Shown here piece by piece: positions 1-13,000 of a stretch of DNA of 64,000 nt (within the stretch, counting starts at the first letter, position 1; each line of letters starts with the position of its first letter). The notes beneath the pieces are model-generated. The model was not told the origin of the DNA. It saw only the letters and a list, made by a program, of their open reading frames with translations, and did no database searches. The stretch lies in contig NC_048539.1 in NCBI RefSeq assembly GCF_902806685.2, positions 3,608,501 to 3,672,500 on the forward strand. Direction: 5' to 3'. Source of the DNA: Maniola hyperantus. Taxonomy: Eukaryota; Arthropoda; Insecta; Lepidoptera; Nymphalidae. The position numbers and the translations under genes are program-made.

Positions 1-52
1 AGACCGTGTTCTGTGGAGTTCCTTGCAAGAGACCTATGTATGTCCAGCAATG
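1..52 (+). repeat. 3' fragment of RTE-like LINE
   Basis: The window opens with a short piece resembling the conserved 3' coding end of the RTE-like LINE also seen at 37145-37230 and, inverted, at 43300-43700: 'accgtg... gtggagt... caagagacctatgta... ccagca'. The rest of the element would lie left of the window. Confidence 0.5.
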
Positions 53-1040
53 AATGTTGAGCGCTTGAAATTAACTACTTACGTCTCACTATTAGGATAA
101 ACCAGGTACTTACTATTAGGATTACTTAGGATAGAGAAATAATATAGAATTGCGGAGATGTAGGAAGCCTTATTCTGCGTAGGAAGAAAAGGCTGGCAAG
201 TTTTGTTTATCCACTTTGGGGTCCCGCAAATGGAAGAGGAAATGATAAGTACGCACTTTCCTAAGTGCTTAACAAAATTGGTACTTTATCGCGAAGTTAT
301 GGGAAAAGTGAAATTACAGTTGATTCAAGTTTCTTTCTGTTTCTACAAAGAAGGTCGGTATACCGTTGAGTATTTATAAAAACCAAAAAGCAAAAAGCTA
401 CCAATAAGTAAAACTTACTTTTCTACAAGTTGGCTATTATATACTCAAACAATTTCAGTTTAGTTTGGTGTAGGTATACCCGATTTATTTCGCGTTTTTC
501 TGTGGGAACTCAATTTTCGAAGATAAAAAGTCGCCTATGTCACTTTCCATTTCCCCAAATTTACTTATCCATGTGAAACAATCATGTCGATCTGTTTTTC
601 AGTTAACTAAAGTGATGTCCAGCGATCTTTAATTATAATATTGTAGCACTAGAACCTCAGAATCAGAGTAAAGTGAACCTAAATGATATTTCATTTAGGC
701 CATAATATTTTTATCGAAAACCCATTACTAGTGATTGCGGAAATGTATCGAGTGCATTAGTCATTGATAAATCTGTTTCGAAGGGCTAGGGCCGATAACA
801 AAACATTAATAGCAATATTTCTCTGTGGATATTCTTATTTATACGAAATATGATTTTTATTTTTCCTTTTCTAGTTTCACTTTAGACCAAAGATAGCAGA
901 CAGAGTTGAGTCTTTTGGCTTTATCTAAGTATAATTTGACCACTGAAATTACTGAAAAACAAAACACGGAAGACGCGTCCGCATTTGGGCGCGCCTGGGC
1001 TTGCCAAGTGTGGCCGCTGTTATGTTTAGTCATCAATGTC
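53..1040. other. AT-rich stretch without recognised feature
   Basis: I see no exon with splice signals, no RNA gene and no repeat that I can match elsewhere in the window. Confidence 0.4.
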
Positions 1041-1054
1041 TTAACTTTTGTTAA

Positions 1055-1375
1055 CGAATTTTATAAATGTTAAATAGAAGCAGGCGTTACTTTGCGGAAG
1101 TCCATGATATACAATGAACCAAAAGCCTAGTTTGCTATAATCCGCGGAAAAGGTCGAATCTGTATGGCGCAACATGCAACATGCGAAATGCACCACCCGC
1201 CCTCCCACTGCTAAACATGCAGGAAGAAGCAGCCACCAGGCAAGCAATACGCACCACCACCACGCAGCACCACACAAATCCCAAACACACTCGACGCACG
1301 TTCGCCCCGACACCGGAGTATCCTCAGGAGATGTAGACCTTACAATACTTTGCAATTGTGCATTGTAAGGCACAC
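1055..1375 (+). repeat. dispersed repeat, family J
   Basis: The stretch from 'agaagcaggcgtta' through 'aagtccatgatatacaa' and the 'caacatgcgaaatgcaccacccgcc' region recurs at 15555-15785 (same strand) and 22717-22875 (opposite strand). The His-rich and Trp/Cys-rich reading frames across it are by-products of its composition, not genes. Confidence 0.6.
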
Positions 1376-1783
1376 GCCATGTAAACGGCTTTTAAGCACC
1401 TCTTTTAATCATACATTATTATCCTAGCAAAAGATTCTTCCTCCTTCCTGTGTTTTCCTTACACAAATGGCTAGTACATGGATACAATTGTCAATATACC
1501 ATATTATGTCATCTTTAAATAAAACTCCGTCATTCTAATAAAGTGGAAATAATTTTGATAAAATTGTATGAGTAATTTTGAGATAACGATGTTTGTTTGT
1601 TCCTTACTATATGATACCGATTAGGTTTAATCATTTTTTATGTTGAATTAGTTATTGTTCATAAATTTTTGTTGTAAAACTGATAAACGGGCCAACACCG
1701 ATTGGACACACTAAAAATAAACTAAATCGACAAAAGAATTTTACAAAACTCTTGATAAGTTTTATCAAACTCAAAAACGCACT

Positions 1784-2914
1784 TTGGACTGGTATATTTT
1801 TCTAAAAAAAAATACTCACAGAATTATTTCTTCTTTTCAGAGTAAAATCTTCCGATCGAAATCAAGTGATTTTGAAAATGAAGCTTTGGAGGCCCACAAC
1901 GAATATAGAAAAGAACATGGCACTCCACCGTTAGTTTTAAATAAAGAAATTAGTAAAATAAGTCAAAAATGGGCTGAAGAACTAGCAAAAAATGATAAAA
2001 TGGCCTATAGCATTAATCAAACATACGGAGAAAGTGTTTATTGTGGTTGGTCACCAGATCCGAATGTAAAAATACGAGCCAAAGATTGTGTTGACAGATG
2101 GTACGATGAAATCAATGACTACTCTTTTGGTAAAGAACCTGATGTATTAAACTGCGGACATTTCACGCAAGTTATATGGAGAGGCACCAGAGAACTTGGA
2201 ATCGGAAATGCTAAAAGCAAATCTGGTAAGCTGTATGTAGTCGCCAATTACTATCCTCCAGGCAACTTCGGCGGTCAATTTGTTAAAAACGTTCCTCCAC
2301 CTGGCGCGAATCAATTCCATTCTGTCTCAAGTTATAGTTCTTCGATTTCTCTAAGAGAATCAAATAACAATATAGAACCACCGTCTCCTAATTACAGGAA
2401 CAGCAAAAATCTTAGTGATTATGCATCAGATTTGGTAACAAAATTTAAGTCTACTTCAATATCAGACAACAAGTTTGAAGACGAATTTTTGCAAGCCCAT
2501 AATGAATATAGACGTAAGCATAAAGTGCCACCTCTTGAACTGAGTAAGAAGTTATGTAAATATGCTGAAGAATGGGCTAAAACTATTGCTAAAAGGGGCA
2601 GAGTAGAGCATCGGGACCAAAATGAATATGGAGAGAACATATTCTACGCTTGGTCGAGTGATCCTAACTTTGCACTAACTGGAAGAGTGCCTGTAGATAA
2701 ATGGTACAGTGAAATCAAATGTCACACATTTGGAAGAGAACCCAGCAATTTAGGCTCGGGACATTTTACCCAGGTTGTGTGGGAAGATAGCAAAGAAGTC
2801 GGTGTAGGTGTTTCGAGGACCAAGGAAGGTCAAGTTTACGTAGTGGCCAATTATTTCCCACCTGGCAACGTAATGGGGAGCTTTGCTCGCAAAGTTCACC
2901 CACCTGTGAACTAA
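1784..2914 (+). CDS. GAPR-1-like protein with two tandem CAP/SCP domains
   Basis: The ORF is 376 residues. It holds two CAP domains (about residues 30-182 and 233-374) of the Golgi-associated PR-1 type: each begins EAL/EFLxAHNEYR and carries the GHFTQV(I/V)W signature and VVANY(Y/F)PPGN. Two metal-binding-type His positions and an acidic YGE position can be followed. Domain 2 has the full set (H239, the His in VEHRD, YGEN, H327). Domain 1 keeps H38, YGES and H126, but its middle His is replaced (MAYSINQ). No signal peptide is evident, which fits the cytosolic, membrane-associated GAPR-1 subfamily. The start is uncertain: a good splice acceptor (pyrimidine-rich, TTTTCAG) ends at 1840 in the same frame, so residues 1-19 may be intron and an upstream exon may exist that I cannot see. 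The 57 bases from ATG 1784 read without a stop. Family assignment is firm; molecular role is unknown. Confidence 0.88.
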   Translation: MDWYIFLKKNTHRIISSFQSKIFRSKSSDFENEALEAHNEYRKEHGTPPLVLNKEISKISQKWAEELAKNDKMAYSINQTYGESVYCGWSPDPNVKIRAKDCVDRWYDEINDYSFGKEPDVLNCGHFTQVIWRGTRELGIGNAKSKSGKLYVVANYYPPGNFGGQFVKNVPPPGANQFHSVSSYSSSISLRESNNNIEPPSPNYRNSKNLSDYASDLVTKFKSTSISDNKFEDEFLQAHNEYRRKHKVPPLELSKKLCKYAEEWAKTIAKRGRVEHRDQNEYGENIFYAWSSDPNFALTGRVPVDKWYSEIKCHTFGREPSNLGSGHFTQVVWEDSKEVGVGVSRTKEGQVYVVANYFPPGNVMGSFARKVHPPVN

Positions 2915-3239
2915 ATTTAGAGACATGTTAGCTTGGACCAAAGAGATGTATGTACATTATACATTCCAAAGAAATAGATTACCTATTTTATTATTAGGGT
3001 AATAGTCAGTATTTATTGTGAAACATTTTACATTTAAATATACAAATTAATGATGATAATGCACATAAAAAATAGATTATCATAATATTATTTAAGATAC
3101 GTGATTTTTATCTTTCAAATATTTTATATTGTACGTTATATTTAATTGAATTTTTGATATAAATAGGTACCTACCAATTTTGTTATAAAAATGTGTTTCA
3201 TTGTAGTTACTTCTAATAATAGCTATTAATAAGCCTTGT

Positions 3240-3440
3240 TATTTATAACTCTAGGAAAAAGAACCCTCGAACGATGAAGTGATCCTATGATCACTTCATT
3301 GTCTATCCGTCTGTCTGTATGTCTGTTCGTATATCGTGTCTGTCAAAAAAACCTTAAGGGTTGACCTAGGGTCTTATAGCATAAGTAAAGGAATAAATCC
3401 GAAAACCGTGAATTTGTGGTAGCATTACAAAAAAAAATAT
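3240..3440 (+). repeat. family B repeat, 5' half, degraded
   Basis: It matches the 5' half of the family B element (complete copies at 31376-31800 and 37292-37735): an 'aaccctc... gatcct... tcactt' head, a run of (GTCT), 'gtcaa... ggttgacctag' and 'aaaccgtgaatttgtggt'. Confidence 0.6.
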
Positions 3441-4076
3441 CTTGTCTCCTGATGACTCCGACTCGCTTCGCTCTTCTGCTCTTCGTTTCACTAGGTCTCG
3501 TGGATTCACGTCATTATTCAGCTCCTTCGTGAACTTCAGTCGCAATTCACAAAAATACTCATGGAGTGATTTTTTTTAAAGGTAGGACAGATAAGTCTGT
3601 GTAGACTGGGTGATAAAATTTCATTTTAATTTTTTACTATTCAGACTTCACCGTGTCTCTTAGTTAAAACCTAAATATTAAGCATTTGCTTGAAAAAGTC
3701 TGAAATTAATGATTAGGTATCACAGACCATTACTACGAAAAAGTAAATGCTGAGTTTCACTGGAAAATTTCAAGATTTATTGCGGTTCGAGGTTTTACAG
3801 TAACAAATACCTACACAGTGTTTTTGTTACTCTTCAATTTCACGGTTTGCTAACTTAGTTAACATTAAACAAACGTATAGCAAACTTAAGTTATATTAAT
3901 TATACATACAAAAACAATTAACTGCGATTACACTGCGATTTATGACGCGAAATCATTTTTGAACTCTATTTTCCAAGTGTTAGAGTCTAAAATAGCGTGT
4001 TCTGAAATTTGAAGATCGTTAAAGACATTGTTAGTGACAAGGAAAATGAGAAAAGTCTTTTGATAAAATAACTAAC

Positions 4077-7000
4077 ATGAAATGTGCTATTTTTATGTGT
4101 TTTATATTATTTGTAAGTTACATTATCAATTTTTCTTTAAAAAAATCTAAATTGACTATTGTCCGTTGTGAAAATGAGCTTTTCTTAATTGGTTTAGATC
4201 TCTCATCTTTACCTAGGTACTTACTTTCAACGAATTCAGGCCAATATGAACAGTGAAAGGTAACAATAAAAAATAGAGAGACACACTATCATAAAAAAAT
4301 TATAAATATAGAATCAACTGATACCTACTCTATTAAAGGGCAAAAGAGTAGATATAATATAGACGATACTTTCTAAAGTTCAGCGCTCCATTTATTCCTT
4401 AATGTCCTTCAGAGAACAATATAATCCTTAGATGCGAGCTTTTGCTGTATTTTCTACTTCGAAAGGTTTTCAATAACATTATATTTTTTTAGAACAATTA
4501 TATATCTCTATTAGTAAGTAAAGATGTACGTGTTATGGATTTAAGAAGGTTCATTGACTTGATTCAAGTAAGTACTTTATTTTTATTTTATCCTAGCCCT
4601 AAGACATTCCCGGCTTAGATATTTTATCCAATAATATGAAAATTGTAAAAGAAAACCAATTTTGAATAGATGGAAGCATTGATATAGGATTCTTTATCGA
4701 AGGATGGAAGGATATGGAAAAATATGATTATAAAATATTATTTTGATTGATAAACGAGAGGGTGTAGAACTCGTAGAACTGAAAACTAAGGTATAATGTG
4801 CTTTGGAGTATCTGTCAAGTCAAGTCAAGTCATGTACCTTCCATGTACTTTGCATAGAAAGCGACACACCTAAAACGCAACTGAAAATTTGGCACGCGTA
4901 GCTATCTGAACAACGCCGCCATGTTCCATCGTATAACGCGATGAATAAGGATGCTGTGTAAAGTTCCATTTTTCGGCACTGTTTTGATAAAAGATGACTC
5001 TGTAATGCCAACCGAACACTTTGACAAAAATCCAGCCATCTAATTTTTAATTCAGGAAGATGTGAGCTCTAAGCCCTAAATGTAAGTTTACAAGTTAACA
5101 TTAAGTGACTGTGCGGAAATCTACCAAAATAATATAAAGACGTCAAGTTATGAGCTAATTAACAAGTTTGTTGTAAGTAATCGAGACAGACATAAGTAGA
5201 ACTTTAACTTGAAAACTTAAACTCAAACTCAAATTTATTTATTGTAAATCTGGGTAAGCAGATGAGCTGATGTTACAAAAACAAAAAGGTACAGCCAAAT
5301 TCTGCCTATTAGCATGCAATATGTTATGATATACCTAACAACGTGTTACTAGTTTTGATAAATTTGGTCACATTAAATTAAGTTATACTAACTAAAGCCT
5401 CTTAAAGTAAAATTACTAATAGTGTAATTGGGCTCTGTATCTGTTCTAATTAAATAATAATAAAGATACAGTACATTATACAAATTTTTAAACAAAATCA
5501 AAACAAGCTATGTTAACCTAAAGTTACTACAAGTTTACTAAATTTTGTTTCGCGGTGCGTGTCTGCTTGCTATACATCTATTTGGCATTTGGGCACTCCA
5601 AAGGTCAACTCGGAGTGCATAATGATGTTAGGGGACAAAATCCTATTGTAAAGCAAACGAGTTTTCTCAAATTGCCAAACGTACTTAGCAACAAACCGAC
5701 TTTGTGACTGGTTACTGAACTCTGAACTTAGTTAACTAGATTTACTCATGCCATCAAGTTTAATGTCTAGATTCCCAGACATAATATAAACGAAAAACGC
5801 ACGCAGAAGTTATTTCCGCGTACATTTTAATATTCAAATTGGGGCGGAAATTGGCCCGGGTTTTTCCCCTCGGTTTGTCTCTGGCTAATTAGGTAAACAA
5901 AAAGTTACTAATATTTACTTACCTACTAGTATCTAACTTTCGCACCCGATAAAGGATAAAAGAATTTAGGAAGTTTGAAGTATGAAGTCGCTCTAACTCA
6001 AAGGCTTGCGCGGCATCCGCTTAAAGTGAAACGCAACTTATCTTCAATAATCTAAAGGTTCACAAAATAACTGAATGATGAGTATGAATGTATGAGTGGA
6101 TACTTGCTTGAAATTTTACACGTCGTAGCTTTCGTCTACAACGCAGCGCTTATAAAATAATACCTACAGGATATTATTAAAACGCTATCAAAAACGAAGA
6201 CAAGTCAATCATTATGATTCTTACTGATAAGATACCACAAAAAACGCGAAAAAAATGAAAAAAAATTAAAAGTTATATTGCAAATGAAACATCTCACTGA
6301 CGCTAGAGGTCAACAAACGTTGCGTAAATAGGTGCCGCGGGATAAATGCCACATCGTAGGCGGGGCGTTGACCTCGAGTTCTGCACGCTATACATTGCTG
6401 GTTTGGAAAATACTAAAACAACAAGTATAAAGCAAATGGTTATTGGTATTGGATTGTATTTAGGTAGTATAACGTTAATTACAACCTGTACAGATACAGC
6501 CTAGCGGCGATTACGCACTGCACTTCCGTCATCCGAGTTCTATCCGTCATCCTTGAGAATACCAGCGATTATCTACGACATATTATGTCATAAGCTCCCA
6601 TACAAAACAAAAAGGCACGTATTTTCACGGTTTCGGATCGGATGAGTGCGTAACCGCCGTAAATTGATATTTTTAGAGACGTCAATTCCTCGATAGTGAT
6701 GAGGACATTCTTGATATACCACAATCGGTAGAGGATCTTCCCGAAGCTGAACCCATACAACCAGGCCATACTTTGTTACGACCTTCGAGAGGGATGTTGA
6801 AATCTTCAGTGAAATTCCCTCACAAAGACGCCGGAGACATGGCCGTGTATGGAAATTTAAAAAATCTAGGAATAACGTAAGTAGAAAGACCATGATTCTT
6901 AAGTGGGTGGATGAAATGAAAAATGAAATGGAAATATACTTTCATCGTCATTATTAAAATACAGTTTATTTTAATTAAGTTTAATACTTACTTCTAAGCA

Positions 7001-10000
7001 CAATTATTTCATTAATTTTTTCATGATTATTCCTTCATTGCATAGCACATTCGTACGAGTAGGTATAGGAAGGTACAAAAAATAAGCACAAAGATTACTA
7101 TTGCTTACAATGAGGCGGTAAACTACATCTTATCATAATATGAGCGTCGTTATGCAGAAAGCGACCAACAACGTTTTTTGGGAAAATGAGTTATGATGCC
7201 CACGGTATAAGATTTATTCTTCTTCACCTTACGCAGAGACAAGCAAACTTCTAGACATTACCTACCATACTCGAGATAAAAGGAGATGGACAAAAATTGT
7301 ATGGAGGCGTGCCCCAGAATGTACAGAGATGATAATATTTATGTGCCATTTAATAAATGTACAGAGATGATATATCTGCCATTTAATAGTAAAAATCTTC
7401 TATTTTTTTTAAATCAAATACAAGTTAGCCCTTGACTGCAATCTCACCTGGTGGTAAGTGATGATGCAGTCTAAGATGATAGCGGGCTAACCTGGAAGGG
7501 GTATGGCAGTTTTTATTAAACCCATACCCCTTTGGTTTCTACACGGCATCGTACCGGAACACTAAATCGCTTGGCGGCACGGCTTTGCCGGTAGGGTGGT
7601 AACTAGCCAAGGCCGAAGCCTCCCACCAGACCAGACCAGAAATTTAGAAATTATAAAATTCCAAACCCCTGCCAGGAATCGAACCCGGGACCTCCCACTA
7701 TTAAGACCACAGCGCTCACCAATGCGCCAGGGAGGTCGTCAAATCGTCGTCTATTTTAAGAAAAAAAGTCGCATGTTGTTTTGCAAGCGTTGCATTAAGT
7801 TCATGGGGCAAATTTTGTCCATCTCGTTTGGTCATGAGATAAATGAGACCAATAACGACTATTGCCCATTTTTTGTGCTAAAAGCGATAAAGTCTAGCAA
7901 AAATTCAGGTTTAGCAACCATCGGCGTTGGACTAGCTTCTGCAAACATATAAATTGTGTGATAGTATGCTTTACTAATTTGCAGAAAGAGGCCATTGCAA
8001 TAGATCGCTTTATGCAAATTAAGGAATGGACTTTTTGTTATTTCTTTTATTTCTATTTTTCTTTATATTGCTCAATCTTTATGGAAGCAGAAAATTCATG
8101 TATCTTATCAATTTATAGATTTGGTAAAACAAGACAACGGTTGCTCTATACGAACTTTAGGAAAGCGGAAAGTATCCTGGTAAGCATAATAACTTAATAA
8201 GATATCTATGTTAGGAATCTGAAGATCATGAACCTTGAAAATTTATGATGAATTACTCAAAAGACTCTTTTCAGACCTACTTGTTGGAGAAAGCTGTACG
8301 AAACATTCGAAAGAAAAAACATTCAGCTCAACAGAAAAGGTTTGTACCCATAACATACCGTAAATGATGGATCATAGCGAGACCAATAATTAATCTATGT
8401 GATGGATATTCTTTTATTGAAATAAAAACTAGCTTATGCTCGCGATTTGTCCGCATGGACTACATAAATTTCAAACCCCTGTTTCACCCCATTAGGGGTT
8501 GAATTTTCAAAAATCCTTTCTTAGCGGATATCTAGGTCATAATAACGCAGATAACATGCCAAATTTCAGCCCGATCCGTTCAGTAGTTTGAGCTGTGCGT
8601 TGATAGATCAGTCAGTCAGTCAGTCAGTCACCTTTCCATCTTTCCTTTTATATATTTAGATTACACACTACAGTTTGATGTTTTTTATACAGGAAACCTG
8701 TGGTAAGTTTTTATAAATCACCAACATTTTTAAGACACTTTATTTACGTGTTGATTTAGGTTTTTCTATAGATCCTATTGGAATTTTCAAAACACTAATA
8801 CTTAGGGTTTAAATAAACTATACGTTGATATTATCAGTAAGTCAGTTTATCCTTTTTATCTGTCGGTGAAAGAATTTTCAGAATATTATCATTAGTTCCG
8901 GAGTTTACCCCCTAAATCCTAATTCCAAACTTACAAACTTTACCAGTGTTATTAATGCAGACAATATTATGTATTAAAGTTATTTACTCAACCGTAAAGG
9001 TAGGTAGGTACGTAAAAGAAAAGTTATAGTCCTTTAATAGTTATTTTGTTATTATTAATTAGTTGTTTATAGTCATTTTGTTAATATTTTCATTTCAGGT
9101 TATTATTGAAATTGATCCAGCGAATTTAAAACAAAATATGGCGTATGATTATCCGTAAGTACCTACCTACAAGTGCAAAAGTAGCTTCTAGCTAGTACCT
9201 TATTTGAATAATGTTTTTTTTAAATAGAAATAGTGAGCAAACGAGCAAGCGGGTCACCTGATGTTAAGTGATTACCGCCTCCCATGAACATTTGCAGCTC
9301 CAGAGGAACCGCCGATGCGTTGCCGGCCTTTTAGGAATTAGTTGGTCCGCCCCTTGAATAACACCATGTTGTAATCTAGTGGGAACACCACCGATTGGAG
9401 TTGGTTCAATAGTTTGCATGTACGTGGAAAGAAGGATGTGGCACAAGCAACGGACGGTCGAAGTGCACCAGACACCCAGGCGGTGAGGGTGAAATTGCTT
9501 ACGGTGGCTCGCGGTGCGGTTGTAGAAAAAGGAAGGTGGAATGAGGTCAAAAAGCTCTTTAGAGCACTCCCCATTATAAAGGCAATAGAACACGCATAGA
9601 GAGCTTACGTCTCTGTGGTGTTTCAGGCTTTCCAACAAGCCGGTTAGTTACCGTGAAGGGGGAAAAATAGTTTTTCTGTTTGTAATTCTCTGTGGTAAAT
9701 AATAATCAAATTTTTGAACAGGTTCAAGGAAGATCTAGAAGAGGTAAGACATCCTGTCTTTCATGCTAGCGTGCTCAAAATCCAGACTTAAGCGATAATA
9801 TAAATAATGCCATAGTTCTTGAATTTACCAAATGTTATAAAATCAAAAATCTCATCCTCGTTCCGCTCACGCTTTTGTTTTGTACTAGCTGATGCTCGCG
9901 ACTTCGTCCGCATGACCTACACAAATTTTAAACCCGTATTTTACCCCTTCAGGGGGTTGAATTTTCATAAATCCTTTCTTAGCGGATGTCTACGTCATAA

Positions 10001-13000
10001 TCGCTATCTGCATGCTGAATTTCAGCCCGATCCGTCCAGTAGTTTGAGCTGTGCGTTGATAGATCAGTCAGTCAGCTTTTCCTTTTATAAATACAGATTA
10101 ATCGATGCTCGCAACTTTGTCCGTGCCGATTTTATTTTAAAAATTCCGCGGAAACCCATTGAATTTCCGAGCTTTAATACATGTCTGTTTCCGGATTGCA
10201 AGACATCTCTATACAGTACCTAATTTCGATTAAGAAACTGATGGCCGATGTGCCGTGAAAAGTTAACAGATAAGTAGACAGATAAAACATTAACATAAAC
10301 ACGTCATTCGCATTTATAAAATTAATAAGTTATAATTATGATTTAATCTCACTCCGCTTTTCTCATTGAAAAGATGCTTTAAAAACGTAAAGTTTTCATA
10401 CGGTTGAGTTCGTTTCCAATTGGCACCCAATTTTTTCACTTAAATTTTTATTTTTTTACAGCTGTCCGAGTTGGATAATAATGCCAGCGAAGCTCTAGAC
10501 GGGTAAATATCAAAATAAGCATTTTACACGAGTTCACTCTCCAGACGGAACGCTTACCACTTAAGTACAAAGTTTTTTCAACTTTTTTTGTCGAAGACAA
10601 AAATAGTTGCGACGCAGACGAATCGATCGAAAACATTTATTTCTTTCAAATTTTTACACTTTTCCCCGTTGTGTAGGAAAGTAGCGTCTGACAAAGTGGA
10701 AAAGTGCAATTTATTGCAAGCTGACGCTTTTCTTTCTTTTTGCCAGCATGAACACAGTTTTTAGCTGTTCTGTGGTAGAACGTTGAAGGAGCAGACATAG
10801 GAGTAGACAAGGAAAAGTACGATTGTTTCACTGCCAAACACCGAACTGTTTATCCTTTCTTTCCAGATCGAACGAAGTAATGGTAATCTGGTATTACTTA
10901 ACTATTATAATTACCTAATGAATTTTAGCTCTTTTATTGAATTAGCTATACTTTTTTTTAAATATTAGCCAAGTTAATTGCTGACTTATATTCCCCTTTC
11001 CGCTCCAATTAAGCGTTAAGCTTGTGCTAGGAGTAGGTACAACAATAGTGCAATGGGTGGGATTTGAACCGGCGACCTTTCAATTTCAGTGCGCTCCTTA
11101 AACCATTGAGCTATCGAGGCTCTAAACGATTAGTCAAAGTCAAAGTCAAAGTCAAAGTCAAATGATTTATTCAAAATAGGTAATAAATTACTCTTATTGA
11201 TTGTCTGGTATAGTGTTAGATTTGTAAGATAATATAGTGGTGATAATTATAACGCAAACTTAAAACTAAAGCTACGAGGGTTCCAAACGCGCCCAGGTCT
11301 GAGAAGAGCCCACAACAAACTCAGCCGGGTATTCTTTTTATTATCACCACTTTACAAATTTATTGAAACTTATTAGAACTATCACAAAGTCGTTAAGCAA
11401 CTCATTCCCAAGCTTGCTTATCATTTAAATAATCCTTTACATTGTAATAGGATTTTTCAATTAGTTTACGTTTTATGAAAACTTTGAACTTGTTGAGAGA
11501 CATCTCCAATATGTCTTCTGGAAGCTTATTATAGAAACGTATGGAATTACGAGCAAATGAATTGCTAACTTTACTGAGCCTAGAGGCGGGAATTACAAGT
11601 TTATTTTTATTTCTAGTATTTATATTATGACAGTCACTTTTTTTTTTAAATTTATTTATGTTTTTATGTACGTACAGTAAATTTTCAAAAATATATTGAT
11701 TATGCACTGTCATAATTTTAACTTCCCTAAATTTAGTTCTCAGCGACTCTCGTGGCCCCATACTGTATATGGCTCGAACAGCCCTTTTCTGCAGCACAAA
11801 AATAGAATTAATATCAGCAGCATTACCCCATAATAATATACCATATGACATAATGCTGTGAAAGTAACTAAAATATACTAGTCTCGCAGTTTCTATGTCT
11901 GTCAACTGGCGAATCTTTTTTACCGCATATGCGGCAGAACTAAGTCTGTTCGATAAGTTATTTATATGAGAGCCCCATTGAAGTTTTGCATCTAACGTTA
12001 TTCCAAGAAAAATAGCGGTATCCACTAAATCTAATTCCTCATTATTAAGTTGCACAGTGGTTTTCACCTGCTTAACATTTGGTAAAGTGAATTTAATACA
12101 CTTTGTCTTTTTCCCGTTGAGAAGCAGGTTATTAGCTTCGAACCACTGTACTAACTTGGTGAGAGAATTGTTTACTTCATCAAAAGTTGTTAAGTATCGA
12201 TTGATTTTAAATAAAAGTGATGTATCATCAGCAAACAAGACTATCCCGTAATTGTCCTTAGCGAGGTAAGGAAGGTCATTGATGTAAATAAGGAACAGAA
12301 AAGGTCCTAAGATGGAACCTTGTGGCACCCCCATTTTTACAACGGATCCGGGAGATCGCTTTCCATTCACGTCTACCCTTTGTATTCTATCATTTAGGTA
12401 AGAACTCATCAATTCCAATGCTGCACCCCTAATTCCATAATGGTGCAATTTCGCGACCAATGTTTCATGATCAACGCAGTCGAAAGCCTTGGATAAATCA
12501 CATAAAACGCCAAGCGCATCACGTGATTCCTCCCAGGCTTCAAATATATTTAGTATTAACTCAACACCAGCATCGGTTGTCGAGCGACCCCGTGTAAAAC
12601 CAAACTGTTTGGTGTGAAATAAATCATTAATGTTGAAAAAATTAAGCAGTTGAGTTAAAATTATTTTTTCAAAGATTTTACTAAAAGTGGGTAGTACAGA
12701 TATCGGTCTGAAGTTAGTGGGGTCACTAGTACTACCTGATTTAAATAATGGAATTATTTTACTATGTTTCATTAAGTCTGGAAACTCACCACAGTCAACA
12801 CAATTATTGAATATTAATGCTAACTCGGGTGCAACAATATCAATTAATGATTTCACAACGTTAACGGAAATGCCCCACAGATCATTTGTTTTCTTATTAT
12901 TAATTAATTTAAAAGCTTTGATAACGTCAGAGCAACTAACGTGACTGAATTCAAACATTTTATTACATTCAGGCACGTTATCCTCCAATAGTGAGAGAGC

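Noticed and set aside
1041..1373. Open frames on both strands, one His-rich, one Trp/Cys-rich
   Set aside because: They lie within a dispersed repeat (family J) also found at 15555 and 22717; no splice or start context.
7596..8197. Two medium plus-strand ORFs (118 and 79 codons)
   Set aside because: The first is SINE-C sequence; the second covers intron plus exon 4 of micro-exon gene 1 and only the exon part matches the paralogue.
10985..11125. tRNA gene on the minus strand
   Set aside because: A and B boxes are present but the acceptor ends do not pair and the sequence continues into a SINE body repeated at three other sites.
12057..12944. Plus-strand ORFs opposite the reverse transcriptase
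   Set aside because: Antisense shadows of the LINE RT frame.
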